A stretch of 15,551 nt of DNA from Ilumatobacteraceae bacterium. GTDB lineage: Bacteria; Actinomycetota; Acidimicrobiia; Acidimicrobiales; Ilumatobacteraceae. The DNA lies in the NCBI GenBank assembly GCA_023254985.1, contig JALRJT010000096.1:1-15551 (forward strand), written 5' to 3'. Of the stretch, positions 1-8,131 are shown one piece after another; position 1 is the stretch's first letter, and each line of letters begins with the position of its first letter. A model generated the notes under the pieces. That model saw only the letters and a list, made by a program, of their open reading frames with translations, made no database searches and was not told the origin of the DNA. The translations under genes were made by a program, and so were the position numbers.

Positions 1-65
1 ACATCCTGCTCAAGGACCAGACCGACATTGCCAAGGCGGCAAAGGAACTGTCGGTCGACAAGTGA
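1..65 (+). CDS. 3' end of an unidentified gene (possibly MoxR-type AAA+ ATPase)
   Basis: Only the last 20 codons are inside the window, read in the frame that ends at the TGA at 63-65. The visible tail is lysine- and aspartate-rich and ends ...KELSVDK; it has no motif that identifies a family. The stop lies 9 bases before the ATG of the CoxE-like VWA gene, so the two are probably co-transcribed. CoxE-type VWA proteins are usually preceded by a MoxR/CoxD-type AAA+ ATPase, which makes that the best guess, but this rests on context alone. The reading frame itself is reasonably secure because it is open to the window edge and well spaced to the next gene. Confidence 0.4.
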   Translation, partial: ILLKDQTDIAKAAKELSVDK

Positions 66-74
66 TCTGACGCC

Positions 75-1517
75 ATGCCGGTACTCGACCTGATGTCGGG
101 CTTCATCGCCGAGCTGCGCAGTGCAGGTCTTCCGGTGTCGCTTACCGAGAATCTGGACGCCATGGAGGCGGTCAAGGAGATTCCGATCGAAGACCGCGAC
201 GCGTTCAAGTACGCGCTCGGGGCGACGCTCGTGAAGAGTAATGCACACTGGCGTGCCTTCGAGACGATCTTCGAGGTCTACTTCTCATTGAGGGGACCCG
301 AATACGACATCACCGAGGTCGGTGCCGACGCCGACGCCGAGATGTGGCGCGAACAACAGGAGCAGCGACAGGGCGACGGCAAGGGTCAAAGCGGCGGAAG
401 CATGGATTCGCTCACGCCCGAAGAGATCGCTCAGATGCTCATGTCGGCACTCATGAATGGCGACCAGGCGATGATGCGTGCGCTCGCGCGTCAGGCGGTC
501 CAGCGTTTCGCCGGGATGGAGCCGGGGCGACCCGTCGGTGGCACCTATTACCTGTACCGAACGCTGCGCAACCTCGACCTCGACAACATGCTCGAAAAGT
601 TGATGAAGGCGAACAAGGACATGGCCGCCGAGGAGCTCACGCCGCTCGAAGAACGCCTGGAGCGTGACGAGTTCGAGTCCCGCATCGAACAGTTCAAGCA
701 GGAAGTCGAGGCCGAGATCAGGCGGCGCCTCGTTGCTGATCGTGGGGCCGAGGCGATGGCAAAGACGTTGCGCAAGCCGCTGCCGGAAGACGTCGACTTC
801 ATGCACGCGAGCCGCGACGAGATGCAGAACTTGAAGAAGGCACTGCAGCCGCTCACGCGAAAGCTTGCAGCCCGGCTCGCCCGCAAACGTCGTCACGGCA
901 GGCGTGGCCCGCTCGATTTCCGTAACACGGTGCGTCACTCGTTGAGCTACGGAGGAGTGCCGGCGGACCCGAAGTTCAAGTACCCACGTCCGGCCAAGCC
1001 CGAATTGATGGTGGTCGCCGACATCTCGGGGAGCGTCGCGGCGTTTGCCCGCTTCACGCTCATGCTCGTCTACGCCATCCAAGGCCAGTTCTCCAAGGTG
1101 CGCTCGTTCGTGTTCATCGACGGCATCGATGAAGTGACGAGTTATTTCAAGGCGACCGAGGACATTAGCGAGGCGATTCATCGTGTCAACACCGAGGCCG
1201 ACGTCGTGTGGGTGGATGGTCATAGCGACTACGGGCATGCCTTTGAAGTGTTCTGGGAGCGATACGGCAAGGACATCAACGCCAAGACGACGATTCTGCT
1301 ACTGGGCGATGCACGCAACAACTACCACGCGACGCAGTCCTGGGTGGTGAAGGAGATGCAAAAGCGCGGTCGCCACGTGTATTGGTTGAACCCCGAGCCG
1401 AAGAGTTATTGGAACACTGGTGACTCGGTCGTCGGAGAATATGGTTCGTTCACCGACGGCGTGTACGAGTGTCGCAATCTGCGTCAGCTGGAGAGCTTCG
1501 TCGAGAAGTTGGCGTGA
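75..1517 (+). CDS. CoxE-like VWA-domain protein
   Basis: A 480-residue protein of the VWA_CoxE family. The N-terminus (FIAELRSAGLPVSLTENLDA, then a pattern of aromatic residues around 45-72) is the usual CoxE-like head. Residues about 95-110 are a Gln/Gly-rich linker and about 190-290 is highly charged, probably helical. The VWA domain follows: the MIDAS metal site DxSxS is D316-I-S-G-S320, the third-loop region is HSDYGHAF near 385 with Ser where Thr is common, and the later acidic strand is LLLGDARNNY with D412. There is no signal peptide or membrane segment, so it is cytoplasmic. Family members work with MoxR AAA+ ATPases in metal-centre insertion or chaperone-like remodelling (for example in CO dehydrogenase maturation); no client enzyme is visible here. 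The ATG lies 9 bases after the previous stop, and the TGA overlaps the GTG of the next gene by 4 bases. Confidence 0.88.
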   Translation: MPVLDLMSGFIAELRSAGLPVSLTENLDAMEAVKEIPIEDRDAFKYALGATLVKSNAHWRAFETIFEVYFSLRGPEYDITEVGADADAEMWREQQEQRQGDGKGQSGGSMDSLTPEEIAQMLMSALMNGDQAMMRALARQAVQRFAGMEPGRPVGGTYYLYRTLRNLDLDNMLEKLMKANKDMAAEELTPLEERLERDEFESRIEQFKQEVEAEIRRRLVADRGAEAMAKTLRKPLPEDVDFMHASRDEMQNLKKALQPLTRKLAARLARKRRHGRRGPLDFRNTVRHSLSYGGVPADPKFKYPRPAKPELMVVADISGSVAAFARFTLMLVYAIQGQFSKVRSFVFIDGIDEVTSYFKATEDISEAIHRVNTEADVVWVDGHSDYGHAFEVFWERYGKDINAKTTILLLGDARNNYHATQSWVVKEMQKRGRHVYWLNPEPKSYWNTGDSVVGEYGSFTDGVYECRNLRQLESFVEKLA

Positions 1518-2167
1518 CGAAAACCAGGATCGTCCTCGTTCGACACGGAGAATCCGTCGTCACCGTGCGCAGGGTGCTTGGCGGTCCTCGAACCTGCGTC
1601 GGGCTGTCCGATCTCGGCAAGTTGCAGGCCGCCAAACTTCGTGATCGGCTTGCCGCGACCAGGGAAATTGCTGCCGACGTGCTCATCTCGAGTGGTTACC
1701 CACGGGCACTCGAGACTGCCCAGATTGTCAAGGACGCTTTTGGTTTCACCGACGTCGTCGTTGACACCAACTTCGGCGAGCACGACCCGGGTCCAGAGTG
1801 TGACGGGCTCACTTTCGATGAGTTCGTGCGACGTCATGGTCGTCCGGACTGGGGTGGAGATCCGCACGCGGTGGTGTTCCCAGGTGGGGAGACGATCGCA
1901 CAGTTCCACGACCGTGTGCATGGTGCACTCGATGCGACGGTGCGTGCACACTTCGGCAAGACGATCGTCGTGGCGTGTCACGGTGGTGTGATCGACGCGG
2001 TCCTACGTCGAACCCTGCACGCACCGCCGACGGGGAAGTTCGAAATTCACACGCGCAATTGTTCGCTCACCGAATTGGTAGAGCAGCGAGATCGTCATTG
2101 GGCGCTCATTCGGTACAACGATCACGCCCACCTGGCCGACCTACCAGAAGCGACCCCATCGGAGTAG
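1514..2167 (+). CDS. Histidine phosphatase (phosphoglycerate mutase-like) family protein
   Basis: A 217-residue protein of the histidine phosphatase superfamily, branch 1. The start is taken as the GTG at 1514, which overlaps the VWA stop as GTGA and puts the catalytic motif at the usual place: VTKTRIVLVRHGES, with the phospho-accepting H11 in RHG. The second conserved region SSGYPRALETAQ is near residue 60, an acidic EHDPG loop near 85-90, and the second catalytic histidine is H156 in ACHGG. A frame extension upstream to 1469 lies inside the VWA gene and is unlikely. Family substrates range from phosphosugars to nucleotides and cannot be told from sequence. Translational coupling to the VWA gene is likely; the GMC gene begins 10 bases after the stop. 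Confidence 0.88.
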   Translation: MTKTRIVLVRHGESVVTVRRVLGGPRTCVGLSDLGKLQAAKLRDRLAATREIAADVLISSGYPRALETAQIVKDAFGFTDVVVDTNFGEHDPGPECDGLTFDEFVRRHGRPDWGGDPHAVVFPGGETIAQFHDRVHGALDATVRAHFGKTIVVACHGGVIDAVLRRTLHAPPTGKFEIHTRNCSLTELVEQRDRHWALIRYNDHAHLADLPEATPSE

Positions 2168-2177
2168 GTTCACGATC

Positions 2178-3590
2178 GTGACCAAGCGTCCGATCATCGT
2201 GATTGGGAGTGGAGTGGCCGGAAGCGTCGTCGCCGGGACGCTCGCGCGTGAGTGTGCTGCACCGATCGTGGTCCTTGAAGCAGGCGATTCGGCGGATTCG
2301 CTGCTTGACTCGTCTTCGCGAACGTTGTCATTTGTTGATTCGCTCGCCCGATCATCGACGAGGCGCGATGACCTCCTTGTCCGTCGCACTGCCAGTCAGG
2401 CGCCAAAGAGTTATCCAGCCGGATGTGGAATTGGCGGTTCGGGCGAGATCAACGCACTCGTCGCTTCGTGGGGCATGGCCGGTGACGTTAGGGGGTGGGG
2501 TGAAAACGCTCCCATGGGAATCTGGTCGGTGGACGACTGGAAGCGTGAGCTCGGTGGTCTTGAGCATGATCTGCGGACGGCGGGTGAGGGTGAGTGGGGC
2601 CCGATGGACCGCGCACTCGTGTCGTCCTGCGTGGAAGGGGGAATAGCTCGCCACGATTCGCTGTGGAACGACCAGTTCATGCCCGAAGGTGTTGGCACGG
2701 TGACATTGTTTGCGCGCGGGGATCACCGTTCGACCGGTGTCGATGCGCTCGTCAAACCGGGGATCGCTGCTGGGCGAATGCGCGTCGATCGAGGTGCCTT
2801 GGTTGACCGACTGGTCGTGCGCGACGAGATGATCTGCGGAGTTGAGCTGTCGACCGGCGAGTTCGTGGACGCGCGAGCAGTCGTTATGTGTGGTGGAGCG
2901 TTCGGGTCGGTTGAGTTGTTGCAGCGATCTGGAATCGTTCCTGACGGCGTGCACGGCGTGCAGGATCACCCTGCGGTGGCCCTCGTGACTCGCGAACCGA
3001 TCATGCAACAATCCGTATTGTCGATCGGAGCCATCGGACGACTGTCGGTCGACTCAGGTGTCGGCAACGTGCATCTCGTGTCGATGAACGCAACTGCACC
3101 GGGTGAGGTCTCCCATGGAGCACTGCTCGTCGCGTTGATGGACGTCACGTCTCGAGGCTCGATCATTCGACACGAGGACGGATCTGTCTCGCGAAATCTC
3201 GACATGTTGTCGACGCAATCCGAACGTCACGTGCTCGTTCAGGCCCTTCGACGGGTGGTCTCAATAGTCGGCCGAATGGAGGATCGACTCGGGACTGGGT
3301 TCCAGCTTTCGGAGAAGTCGGAGTCGGTCGGGTGGCTGGCAAGTGCGTCCAATAATGAGATTGAGGAGTGGATCATGGCGACGTGCGGAGTGTATGCACA
3401 CGCAGCGTCATCGCTTCCGCTCGGCGGAGAGTATCTCGATCGTCACGGTGCCGTTCGCAGCGTCGATGGTGTGTGGGTCGCCGATGCGTCAGTCATGCCA
3501 CGACTCATCGCCGGAAATCCAACGCTTGCAATCGCTGCACTTGCGAAAGTGATTGCCCGGTCTGTGGCCGGAGCTACTGCTGCCAGTTGA
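2178..3590 (+). CDS. GMC-family FAD oxidoreductase, MftG-like
   Basis: A 470-residue glucose-methanol-choline oxidoreductase. The FAD-binding dinucleotide fold is at the N-terminus: G10-S-G-V-A-G15, then VLEAG near 33-37. The second GMC signature is CGIGGSGEIN with N92; the GGSG form (rather than GGSS) and the short total length resemble MftG, the mycofactocin-associated GMC dehydrogenase. The C-terminal domain carries the catalytic pair: H408 in YAHAASSLPLG and N447 in GNPTLA, after the VADASVMP strand. GMC enzymes oxidise alcohols; MftG is known to reoxidise mycofactocinol. No mycofactocin biosynthesis gene is in this window, so the MftG reading is tentative. The GTG start is 10 bases after the phosphatase stop, with GGAG at 2161-2164 upstream. 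The 3' end overlaps glpK tail to tail by 17 bases. Confidence 0.85.
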   Translation: MTKRPIIVIGSGVAGSVVAGTLARECAAPIVVLEAGDSADSLLDSSSRTLSFVDSLARSSTRRDDLLVRRTASQAPKSYPAGCGIGGSGEINALVASWGMAGDVRGWGENAPMGIWSVDDWKRELGGLEHDLRTAGEGEWGPMDRALVSSCVEGGIARHDSLWNDQFMPEGVGTVTLFARGDHRSTGVDALVKPGIAAGRMRVDRGALVDRLVVRDEMICGVELSTGEFVDARAVVMCGGAFGSVELLQRSGIVPDGVHGVQDHPAVALVTREPIMQQSVLSIGAIGRLSVDSGVGNVHLVSMNATAPGEVSHGALLVALMDVTSRGSIIRHEDGSVSRNLDMLSTQSERHVLVQALRRVVSIVGRMEDRLGTGFQLSEKSESVGWLASASNNEIEEWIMATCGVYAHAASSLPLGGEYLDRHGAVRSVDGVWVADASVMPRLIAGNPTLAIAALAKVIARSVAGATAAS

Positions 3591-5037
3591 GTGAACGTTC
3601 CACGCCACGGAGCCATCGCGCATGGTCGCTCGTCTCTGTGCCCGTCGGCTGTGGCTCGAAGCGACGATCGAGGTGCCAGGCGTCTGCGATGTCCTTCGTC
3701 GAGCCCCATACTCCTTCAGCGAGTCCGGCGAGGTAGGCAGCGCCCATCGCCGTCGTCTCGAGCACGGTTGGTCGCATTACCTTCACGTTGAGTTGATTTG
3801 CCTGCAGCTGGCACAACAGGTCCATCACGGCCGCGCCACCGTCGACACGGAGTGAGGAGAGTGGGACGCCGGATGCCTTCGTCATCGCGTCGATGACGTC
3901 GCGGGTTTGAAAGACCATCGATTCGACGACCGCTCGTGCGAGATGCGCACGAGTCGTCCCGCGGGTGATGCCGAGGATCGCGCCGCGCGCACGCGGATCC
4001 CACCATGGGCTCCCGAGTCCGGTGAAGGAAGGAACGACGACCACGCCTCCAGAGTCGGTCACGCTGAGTGCGAGGGGTTCAGTCTCCTTCGCATTGTCGA
4101 TGATGTTGATGCCGTCGCGCAGCCACTGCACCGCGGCGCCGGTTACGAAGATGGCGCCTTCGAGTGCGTACGTGAGTTGGCCATCCCCGAGGTCCCACGC
4201 CACGGTGGTGAGCATTCCGGTTGTCGGGGGCGGGCACGTGGTGCCGACGTTCATCAACACGAAGCTCCCGGTGCCGTAGGTGTTTTTCGTGTCGCCAGGC
4301 GTGAAACACGCTTGACCAAATAGTGCTGACTGTTGGTCGCCAGCGATTCCTGAGATGGGGATGCCACCGGTGATGCCGCTATCCGGATGTGTCGTCGCAC
4401 AGCGACCGCTCGATGCGACGACACGTGGGAGGGATGACTCGGGAACGCCGAACATCGCGCACAGTCCTGCGTCCCACGTGCCGGTGCGGATGTTGAACAA
4501 CATCGTGCGGCTCGCATTCGATGGGTCCGTCACGTGTTCATGACCACCCGAGAGCTTCCAGATGATGAATGAATCAATCGTTCCGAATGCGAGATCGGAA
4601 GTTGCGTCGACGGCCTTCGAGCGCAACAGCCACTCCATCTTCGATCCAGAGAAATACGGGTCGAGGACGAGACCTGTGCGCTCGCGAACCATGTCGAGAT
4701 GAGGGCTGAGTTCGTCACATCGGTCGGCCGTGCGACGATCCTGCCAGACGATCGCGCGGTGGAGGGGTTCACCTGTCGACTTGCTCCACGCGACGACGGT
4801 CTCGCGCTGGTTGGTGATCCCAATCGCCACTGGCGCAAAGTCAAGTGCGCCGAGTACCTCGCGTAGCGTGTCGCGCACCGCGTGCCAGATGTCGTTTGCG
4901 TCGTGTTCGACCCATCCCGGTTGTGGGAAGTGCTGGGTGAACTCTCGATACGAGCTGATCGGTGCGCGATCGTCGGGAAACACCGCGATGGAGCGCACAC
5001 CCGTTGTTCCTGCATCGATTGCAATGACCGCACTCAC
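3574..5037 (-). CDS. glpK: Glycerol kinase
   Basis: A 487-residue FGGY-family kinase that phosphorylates glycerol to sn-glycerol 3-phosphate with ATP, in the cytoplasm. Family length is about 500. Visible motifs in order: phosphate-binding IDAGTTGVRS at 7-16, ITNQRET with the glycerol-binding R78-E79, IVWQDRRT, DPYFSGSKMEWL, GDQQSALFGQ with the catalytic-base aspartate D234, KNTYGTGSF, EGAIFVTGAAVQWL, and TGLGSPWWDP. The loop in front of GDQQ does not show an obvious equivalent of the histidine that HPr phosphorylates in Firmicutes glycerol kinases, so PTS control is unlikely. The GTG start overlaps the TGA of the small lipoprotein gene as GTGA. It is the last gene of the six-gene minus-strand unit, and no terminator is visible after it; the stop lies inside the end of the GMC gene. 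Confidence 0.96.
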   Translation of the reverse strand: MSAVIAIDAGTTGVRSIAVFPDDRAPISSYREFTQHFPQPGWVEHDANDIWHAVRDTLREVLGALDFAPVAIGITNQRETVVAWSKSTGEPLHRAIVWQDRRTADRCDELSPHLDMVRERTGLVLDPYFSGSKMEWLLRSKAVDATSDLAFGTIDSFIIWKLSGGHEHVTDPSNASRTMLFNIRTGTWDAGLCAMFGVPESSLPRVVASSGRCATTHPDSGITGGIPISGIAGDQQSALFGQACFTPGDTKNTYGTGSFVLMNVGTTCPPPTTGMLTTVAWDLGDGQLTYALEGAIFVTGAAVQWLRDGINIIDNAKETEPLALSVTDSGGVVVVPSFTGLGSPWWDPRARGAILGITRGTTRAHLARAVVESMVFQTRDVIDAMTKASGVPLSSLRVDGGAAVMDLLCQLQANQLNVKVMRPTVLETTAMGAAYLAGLAEGVWGSTKDIADAWHLDRRFEPQPTGTETSDHARWLRGVERSLNWQQ

Positions 5038-5171
5038 GGGTTGTTCAGCTCTTCCTGCTTCTGGGGGTCGATGTCGCGGGGCACACGGTCTTCAGCGATG
5101 CCACAGGCGGAGAGAACGACTGCCGCAAGGATGATTGCGAGAATCGATGTGGTCGTGGACTTGCGGGTCAT
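5034..5171 (-). CDS. 45-residue lipoprotein, possible LpqB/GerMN-type remnant
   Basis: A short gene encoding 45 residues: a basic start MTRKS, a hydrophobic stretch at 10-22 and a lipobox LSAC with the lipidated C23, giving a predicted mature protein of 23 residues that is mostly charged. The ATG at 5171 overlaps the kinase TGA as ATGA, and its own TGA overlaps the GTG of glpK; both overlaps support real translation. A longer reading upstream to 5264 would lie inside the kinase gene and would bury the signal peptide. In many actinobacteria mtrA-mtrB is followed by lpqB, a lipoprotein of roughly 580 residues. The mature start here (CGIAEDRVPRDI) resembles the first residues of LpqB/GerMN lipoproteins, but the domains are absent. 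Function unknown; the lipoprotein signal is clear, the relationship is inference. Confidence 0.75.
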   Translation of the reverse strand: MTRKSTTTSILAIILAAVVLSACGIAEDRVPRDIDPQKQEELNNP

Positions 5172-6652
5172 GGAGACTGTGGCGCTTCCTGAGTGTGTAC
5201 TTCCACTGGTAATTCCACCACGAATCGGGCGCCGCGAATGCCGTCGTTGCGGTTCTCCGCCCAAATCCGTCCACCGTGCAAGGTCACGTGCTCGAGTGCG
5301 AGAGCGAGCCCAAGTCCCGCACCTTCCTGACCCGATCGGCGACCGGCGGCGCCACCGCGTGAGAACCTCTCGAAGATCTTCTCGGTTTCACCAGCGATCA
5401 GGCCTTCGCCATCATCCTCGACGACGATCCACACGTACGACGGCGTTGTGGAGCCGTCCTCAGTGGTGACTCGTATGCGTGGTGTTCCACCACTGTGGAC
5501 TCGCGCGTTATCAATCAGGTTGGCGATCACTCGTGCAAGTCGTCGACGGTCGCCATGAATGACTGCCTCTTCGACTCCAATATCGGCCGTGATTGGGGTG
5601 CGGGGCAAACTGCTCACTGCTACTGCCTGACGAACGAATTCCGCGACGCGCAGCGGCTCGCGCACTAGGCGCACCACTCCGGCATCGAAGCGGGAGATCT
5701 CCAAGAGGTCCTCGACCAGGCTCTGGAACCGGGCGACGTCGCTGACGAGGAGGTCGAGCGCGGCCTGTGAGCGATCCGAGAGCTCGTCGCGTCGGGCCTG
5801 CATCACCTGTGCAGATGCAGCGAGTGTCATGAGCGGTGAACGCAATTCGTGGCTCACGTCCGAGGTGAAGCGGGCGTCGCGCTCGGCGCGTGACTGCAGC
5901 GTGGCGACCATTTCATTGAATGCCATGGTGAGGGCTTGCAAGTCGGGGTCGTCGGTCGGTTCGAGCCGGGTATCGAGCCGACCGTCGGCGATGGCGCGCG
6001 CCGCCTGTGCAGCATTGGCGAGCGGACGAACGGCGCGCCGTGACGCGAAGAGCCCGAGACCGATTCCCACGATGGTGGTGAAGCCACCAGCGAGGATGAG
6101 CGCGAGTCGCACGCTGGAGAGAGCATCGTGGACTTCGCGCATTGGATCGAGTTCGAAGTACGTGACGTTTGCGCGCTCAAGTGGAATTCCGATCACGATT
6201 GCGGCACGACCATTCCGTTCGATGGTCATCACCGAGGGTCTGCGATCGGTGATGACGCGAGTCTTGAGTACGGTCGGGATGACCGATTCGATGAAGTTCG
6301 ACGACGAAGAAATCCACTGGCCGTCGATGTAGACCATGCGCAGCGCGGTTCCTGCTTGCTCGAGGGCGCCAACAACGTTCGTGCGGTCGTCGATCAATTC
6401 GTTCTGCACTCGTCGCGCGTTGATGTAGGCCTGGTTGATCTCGGTCAACTCTCGCTGATTGACGAGGCTCGATCGAGTGAAGCCGAAGGTCGAGAGCGCA
6501 AGGATGATGGACAAGATGAGGGAACCGGCACCGAAGATGATGAGGATGCGGTTGCGCAAACCGATGCGACGGGGAAGAGCGCGTCGAATCAGGCGACGTG
6601 CGCGAGTGAGTCGATACTTCGTCTGGCGCGGTTCGACGAACGTGCTCGTCAC
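5168..6652 (-). CDS. MtrB-like sensor histidine kinase
   Basis: A 494-residue membrane histidine kinase. The start is taken as the GTG at 6652, overlapping the regulator stop as GTGA; the longer frame to 6787 lies inside the regulator gene. Layout: a very basic cytoplasmic head (1-35), TM1 about 36-56, an extracytoplasmic sensor region about 57-182, TM2 about 183-203, a HAMP domain about 204-256, a dimerisation helix with the phospho-accepting H268 in SHELRSPL, then N-box NLIDNAR, G1 DDGEG, F-box IFERFSRGG and G2 GAGLGLAL. The stretch LLEISRFDAGV after the H-box and the overall plan resemble MtrB of the actinobacterial MtrAB system, which controls cell-wall and osmotic genes. It is coupled to its regulator upstream and to a tiny lipoprotein downstream. 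Confidence 0.93.
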   Translation of the reverse strand: MTSTFVEPRQTKYRLTRARRLIRRALPRRIGLRNRILIIFGAGSLILSIILALSTFGFTRSSLVNQRELTEINQAYINARRVQNELIDDRTNVVGALEQAGTALRMVYIDGQWISSSSNFIESVIPTVLKTRVITDRRPSVMTIERNGRAAIVIGIPLERANVTYFELDPMREVHDALSSVRLALILAGGFTTIVGIGLGLFASRRAVRPLANAAQAARAIADGRLDTRLEPTDDPDLQALTMAFNEMVATLQSRAERDARFTSDVSHELRSPLMTLAASAQVMQARRDELSDRSQAALDLLVSDVARFQSLVEDLLEISRFDAGVVRLVREPLRVAEFVRQAVAVSSLPRTPITADIGVEEAVIHGDRRRLARVIANLIDNARVHSGGTPRIRVTTEDGSTTPSYVWIVVEDDGEGLIAGETEKIFERFSRGGAAGRRSGQEGAGLGLALALEHVTLHGGRIWAENRNDGIRGARFVVELPVEVHTQEAPQSP

Positions 6653-7329
6653 GACTCGAGGCGGTAGCCGAGTCCGCGAACGGTCACCACGTGACGGGGG
6701 TTCGCAGGATCGGTTTCGACCTTCATGCGCAGGCGCCGGATGTGCACGTCGACGAGCCGGCCGTCGCCGAAGTAGTCGTACCCCCACACCTTGTCAAGAA
6801 GTAACTCACGGCTGAACACGCCGCCTGGGTCGTTGGCGAGTTCACACAACAATCGGAACTCGGTCTTGGTGAGCACGACTTCCGCACCTCCGAGGAGCAC
6901 TTTGCCTTCCTCGGGGATGATTTCGAGATCACCGAAGACGAGTTTGGAATGTCCCGATGCGGCCGGACGCACGCGACGCAAGAGGGCGCGGATGCGAGCT
7001 GCGAGTTCCTTCGGCGCGAACGGCTTGGTGAGATAGTCGTCGGCACCAGCCTCGAGACCTGCCACCACGTCATGGGTGTCGGCGCGCGCAGTCACCATCA
7101 CGATTGGCACATCGCTCGAGCGCCGGATGGTGCGGCACAGCTCGAATCCGTCGATGCCCGGGAGCATGATGTCGATCAACACGACGTCGGCCGAATTGTG
7201 TGAAAACAGTGCGACGGCGTCCTCGCCGCTCGAGGCCTCATCGACGTGCCAGCCCTCGTCTTCGAGGGCGAGCTTGACCGACGTGCGGATGCGCTCGTCA
7301 TCCTCGACGGTCAGAACCCGGATCCCCAC
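6649..7329 (-). CDS. OmpR-family response regulator, MtrA-like
   Basis: A 226-residue DNA-binding response regulator. The receiver domain (about 1-120) has the acidic pair D10-D11, the phospho-acceptor D53 in LIDIMLPG, T80 and K102 in YLTKPF. The winged-helix output domain (about 128-226) has the usual LTKTEFRLLCELA, VWGYDYFGDGRLVDVHIRRLRMKV and TVRGLGYRLE blocks. The GLEAGADDYLTKPFAPKEL region and the linked kinase resemble MtrA, though other OmpR regulators share these features. The GTG start is 4 bases after the phosphatase stop; GAGG overlapping that stop is close to the start but is the only ribosome-site candidate. Its TGA overlaps the kinase GTG, so the pair is probably made in fixed ratio. 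Confidence 0.95.
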   Translation of the reverse strand: MGIRVLTVEDDERIRTSVKLALEDEGWHVDEASSGEDAVALFSHNSADVVLIDIMLPGIDGFELCRTIRRSSDVPIVMVTARADTHDVVAGLEAGADDYLTKPFAPKELAARIRALLRRVRPAASGHSKLVFGDLEIIPEEGKVLLGGAEVVLTKTEFRLLCELANDPGGVFSRELLLDKVWGYDYFGDGRLVDVHIRRLRMKVETDPANPRHVVTVRGLGYRLES

Positions 7330-7333
7330 GACC

Positions 7334-8131
7334 TCAATTGTTATCAGTCGGTGCGCTCGCGCGCTGGATCATCGCCGAGAGCGCGTCGAATACGAGTGGC
7401 GTTGTCACGAGGGATTCGGCCGGGTGAAGTGGTCCGCCATGGAAATCTCCCAGTCGGCACCCCGCCTCACGGGCAATGAGGGCACCGGCGGCGATGTCCC
7501 ACGGATGCAGATTTTCCTCAAAGTATGCGTCCAGGCGACCGCAGGCGACGTAACACATGTCGATCGATGCTGCCCCGAACCGACGGATGTCGCGAACCTC
7601 GTGGATCATGCGCGCGACCCGCGCCGACTGGATGGTGCGCTGATGTGCCGCGTAACTGAATCCCGTGCACACGAGTGCCTGGGAGATCTCCGACGTCGTG
7701 CTGCACGAAATCGGGTAGTCATTTAGTCGAGCGCCCTCGCCACGAATTGCCGTGAACGTTTCGCCGAGGGGTGGGATGTGGACAACGCCCACAAGAGGGC
7801 CTTCGCTGTCTGCTACGCCGATCGAGACGGCCCAATTGGGGAGCGCGTAGGTGAAGTTCGTTGTGCCGTCGATTGGGTCGATGCACCACTCGATTCCTGA
7901 ACTCCCAGAAACCGATGCACCTTCTTCTCCGATGATCGCGTCATTCGGTCGAAGTGTGCGGAGTCGGTCGACGATCAGTCGTTCGCTCGCCCTGTCGTAC
8001 TCGGTGACCATGTCGGTCGTCGTCGACTTGGTGCCGACGTCGTTGAGTCCTGCCTTGCGACCCTCGAAGGCGAGGGTTCCAGCATCGTGGGCGAGGGTGG
8101 TCGCGAGTTCGAGCAGACCGTGTGGCGTCAT
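7334..8131 (-). CDS. Inositol monophosphatase family protein
   Basis: A 265-residue Mg-dependent, lithium-sensitive-type phosphatase. The full metal site is visible: G68-E69-E70-G71, W82-C-I-D85-P-I-D88-G-T-T (the family signature) and W211-D212-I-A-A-G. Length matches the family (about 260-270). It is cytoplasmic, with no signal peptide. The ATG at 8131 overlaps the TGA of the upstream membrane-protein gene as ATGA, which decides it over an in-frame ATG at 8167 inside that gene. Members hydrolyse inositol 1-phosphate, histidinol phosphate, FBP or PAP; the sequence alone does not separate these. In actinobacteria inositol supply feeds phosphatidylinositol and mycothiol. It precedes the two-component pair by 4 bases. 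Confidence 0.93.
   Translation of the reverse strand: MTPHGLLELATTLAHDAGTLAFEGRKAGLNDVGTKSTTTDMVTEYDRASERLIVDRLRTLRPNDAIIGEEGASVSGSSGIEWCIDPIDGTTNFTYALPNWAVSIGVADSEGPLVGVVHIPPLGETFTAIRGEGARLNDYPISCSTTSEISQALVCTGFSYAAHQRTIQSARVARMIHEVRDIRRFGAASIDMCYVACGRLDAYFEENLHPWDIAAGALIAREAGCRLGDFHGGPLHPAESLVTTPLVFDALSAMIQRASAPTDNN

Noticed and set aside
285..1238. 317-codon minus-strand frame opposite the VWA gene
   Set aside because: Antisense shadow: no family motif, His/Arg-rich, and the plus-strand VWA protein has an intact MIDAS site.
6653..6787. Longer histidine-kinase start
   Set aside because: It would lie inside the response-regulator gene and encode a very Arg-rich head; GTG 6652 gives the typical 4-base overlap.
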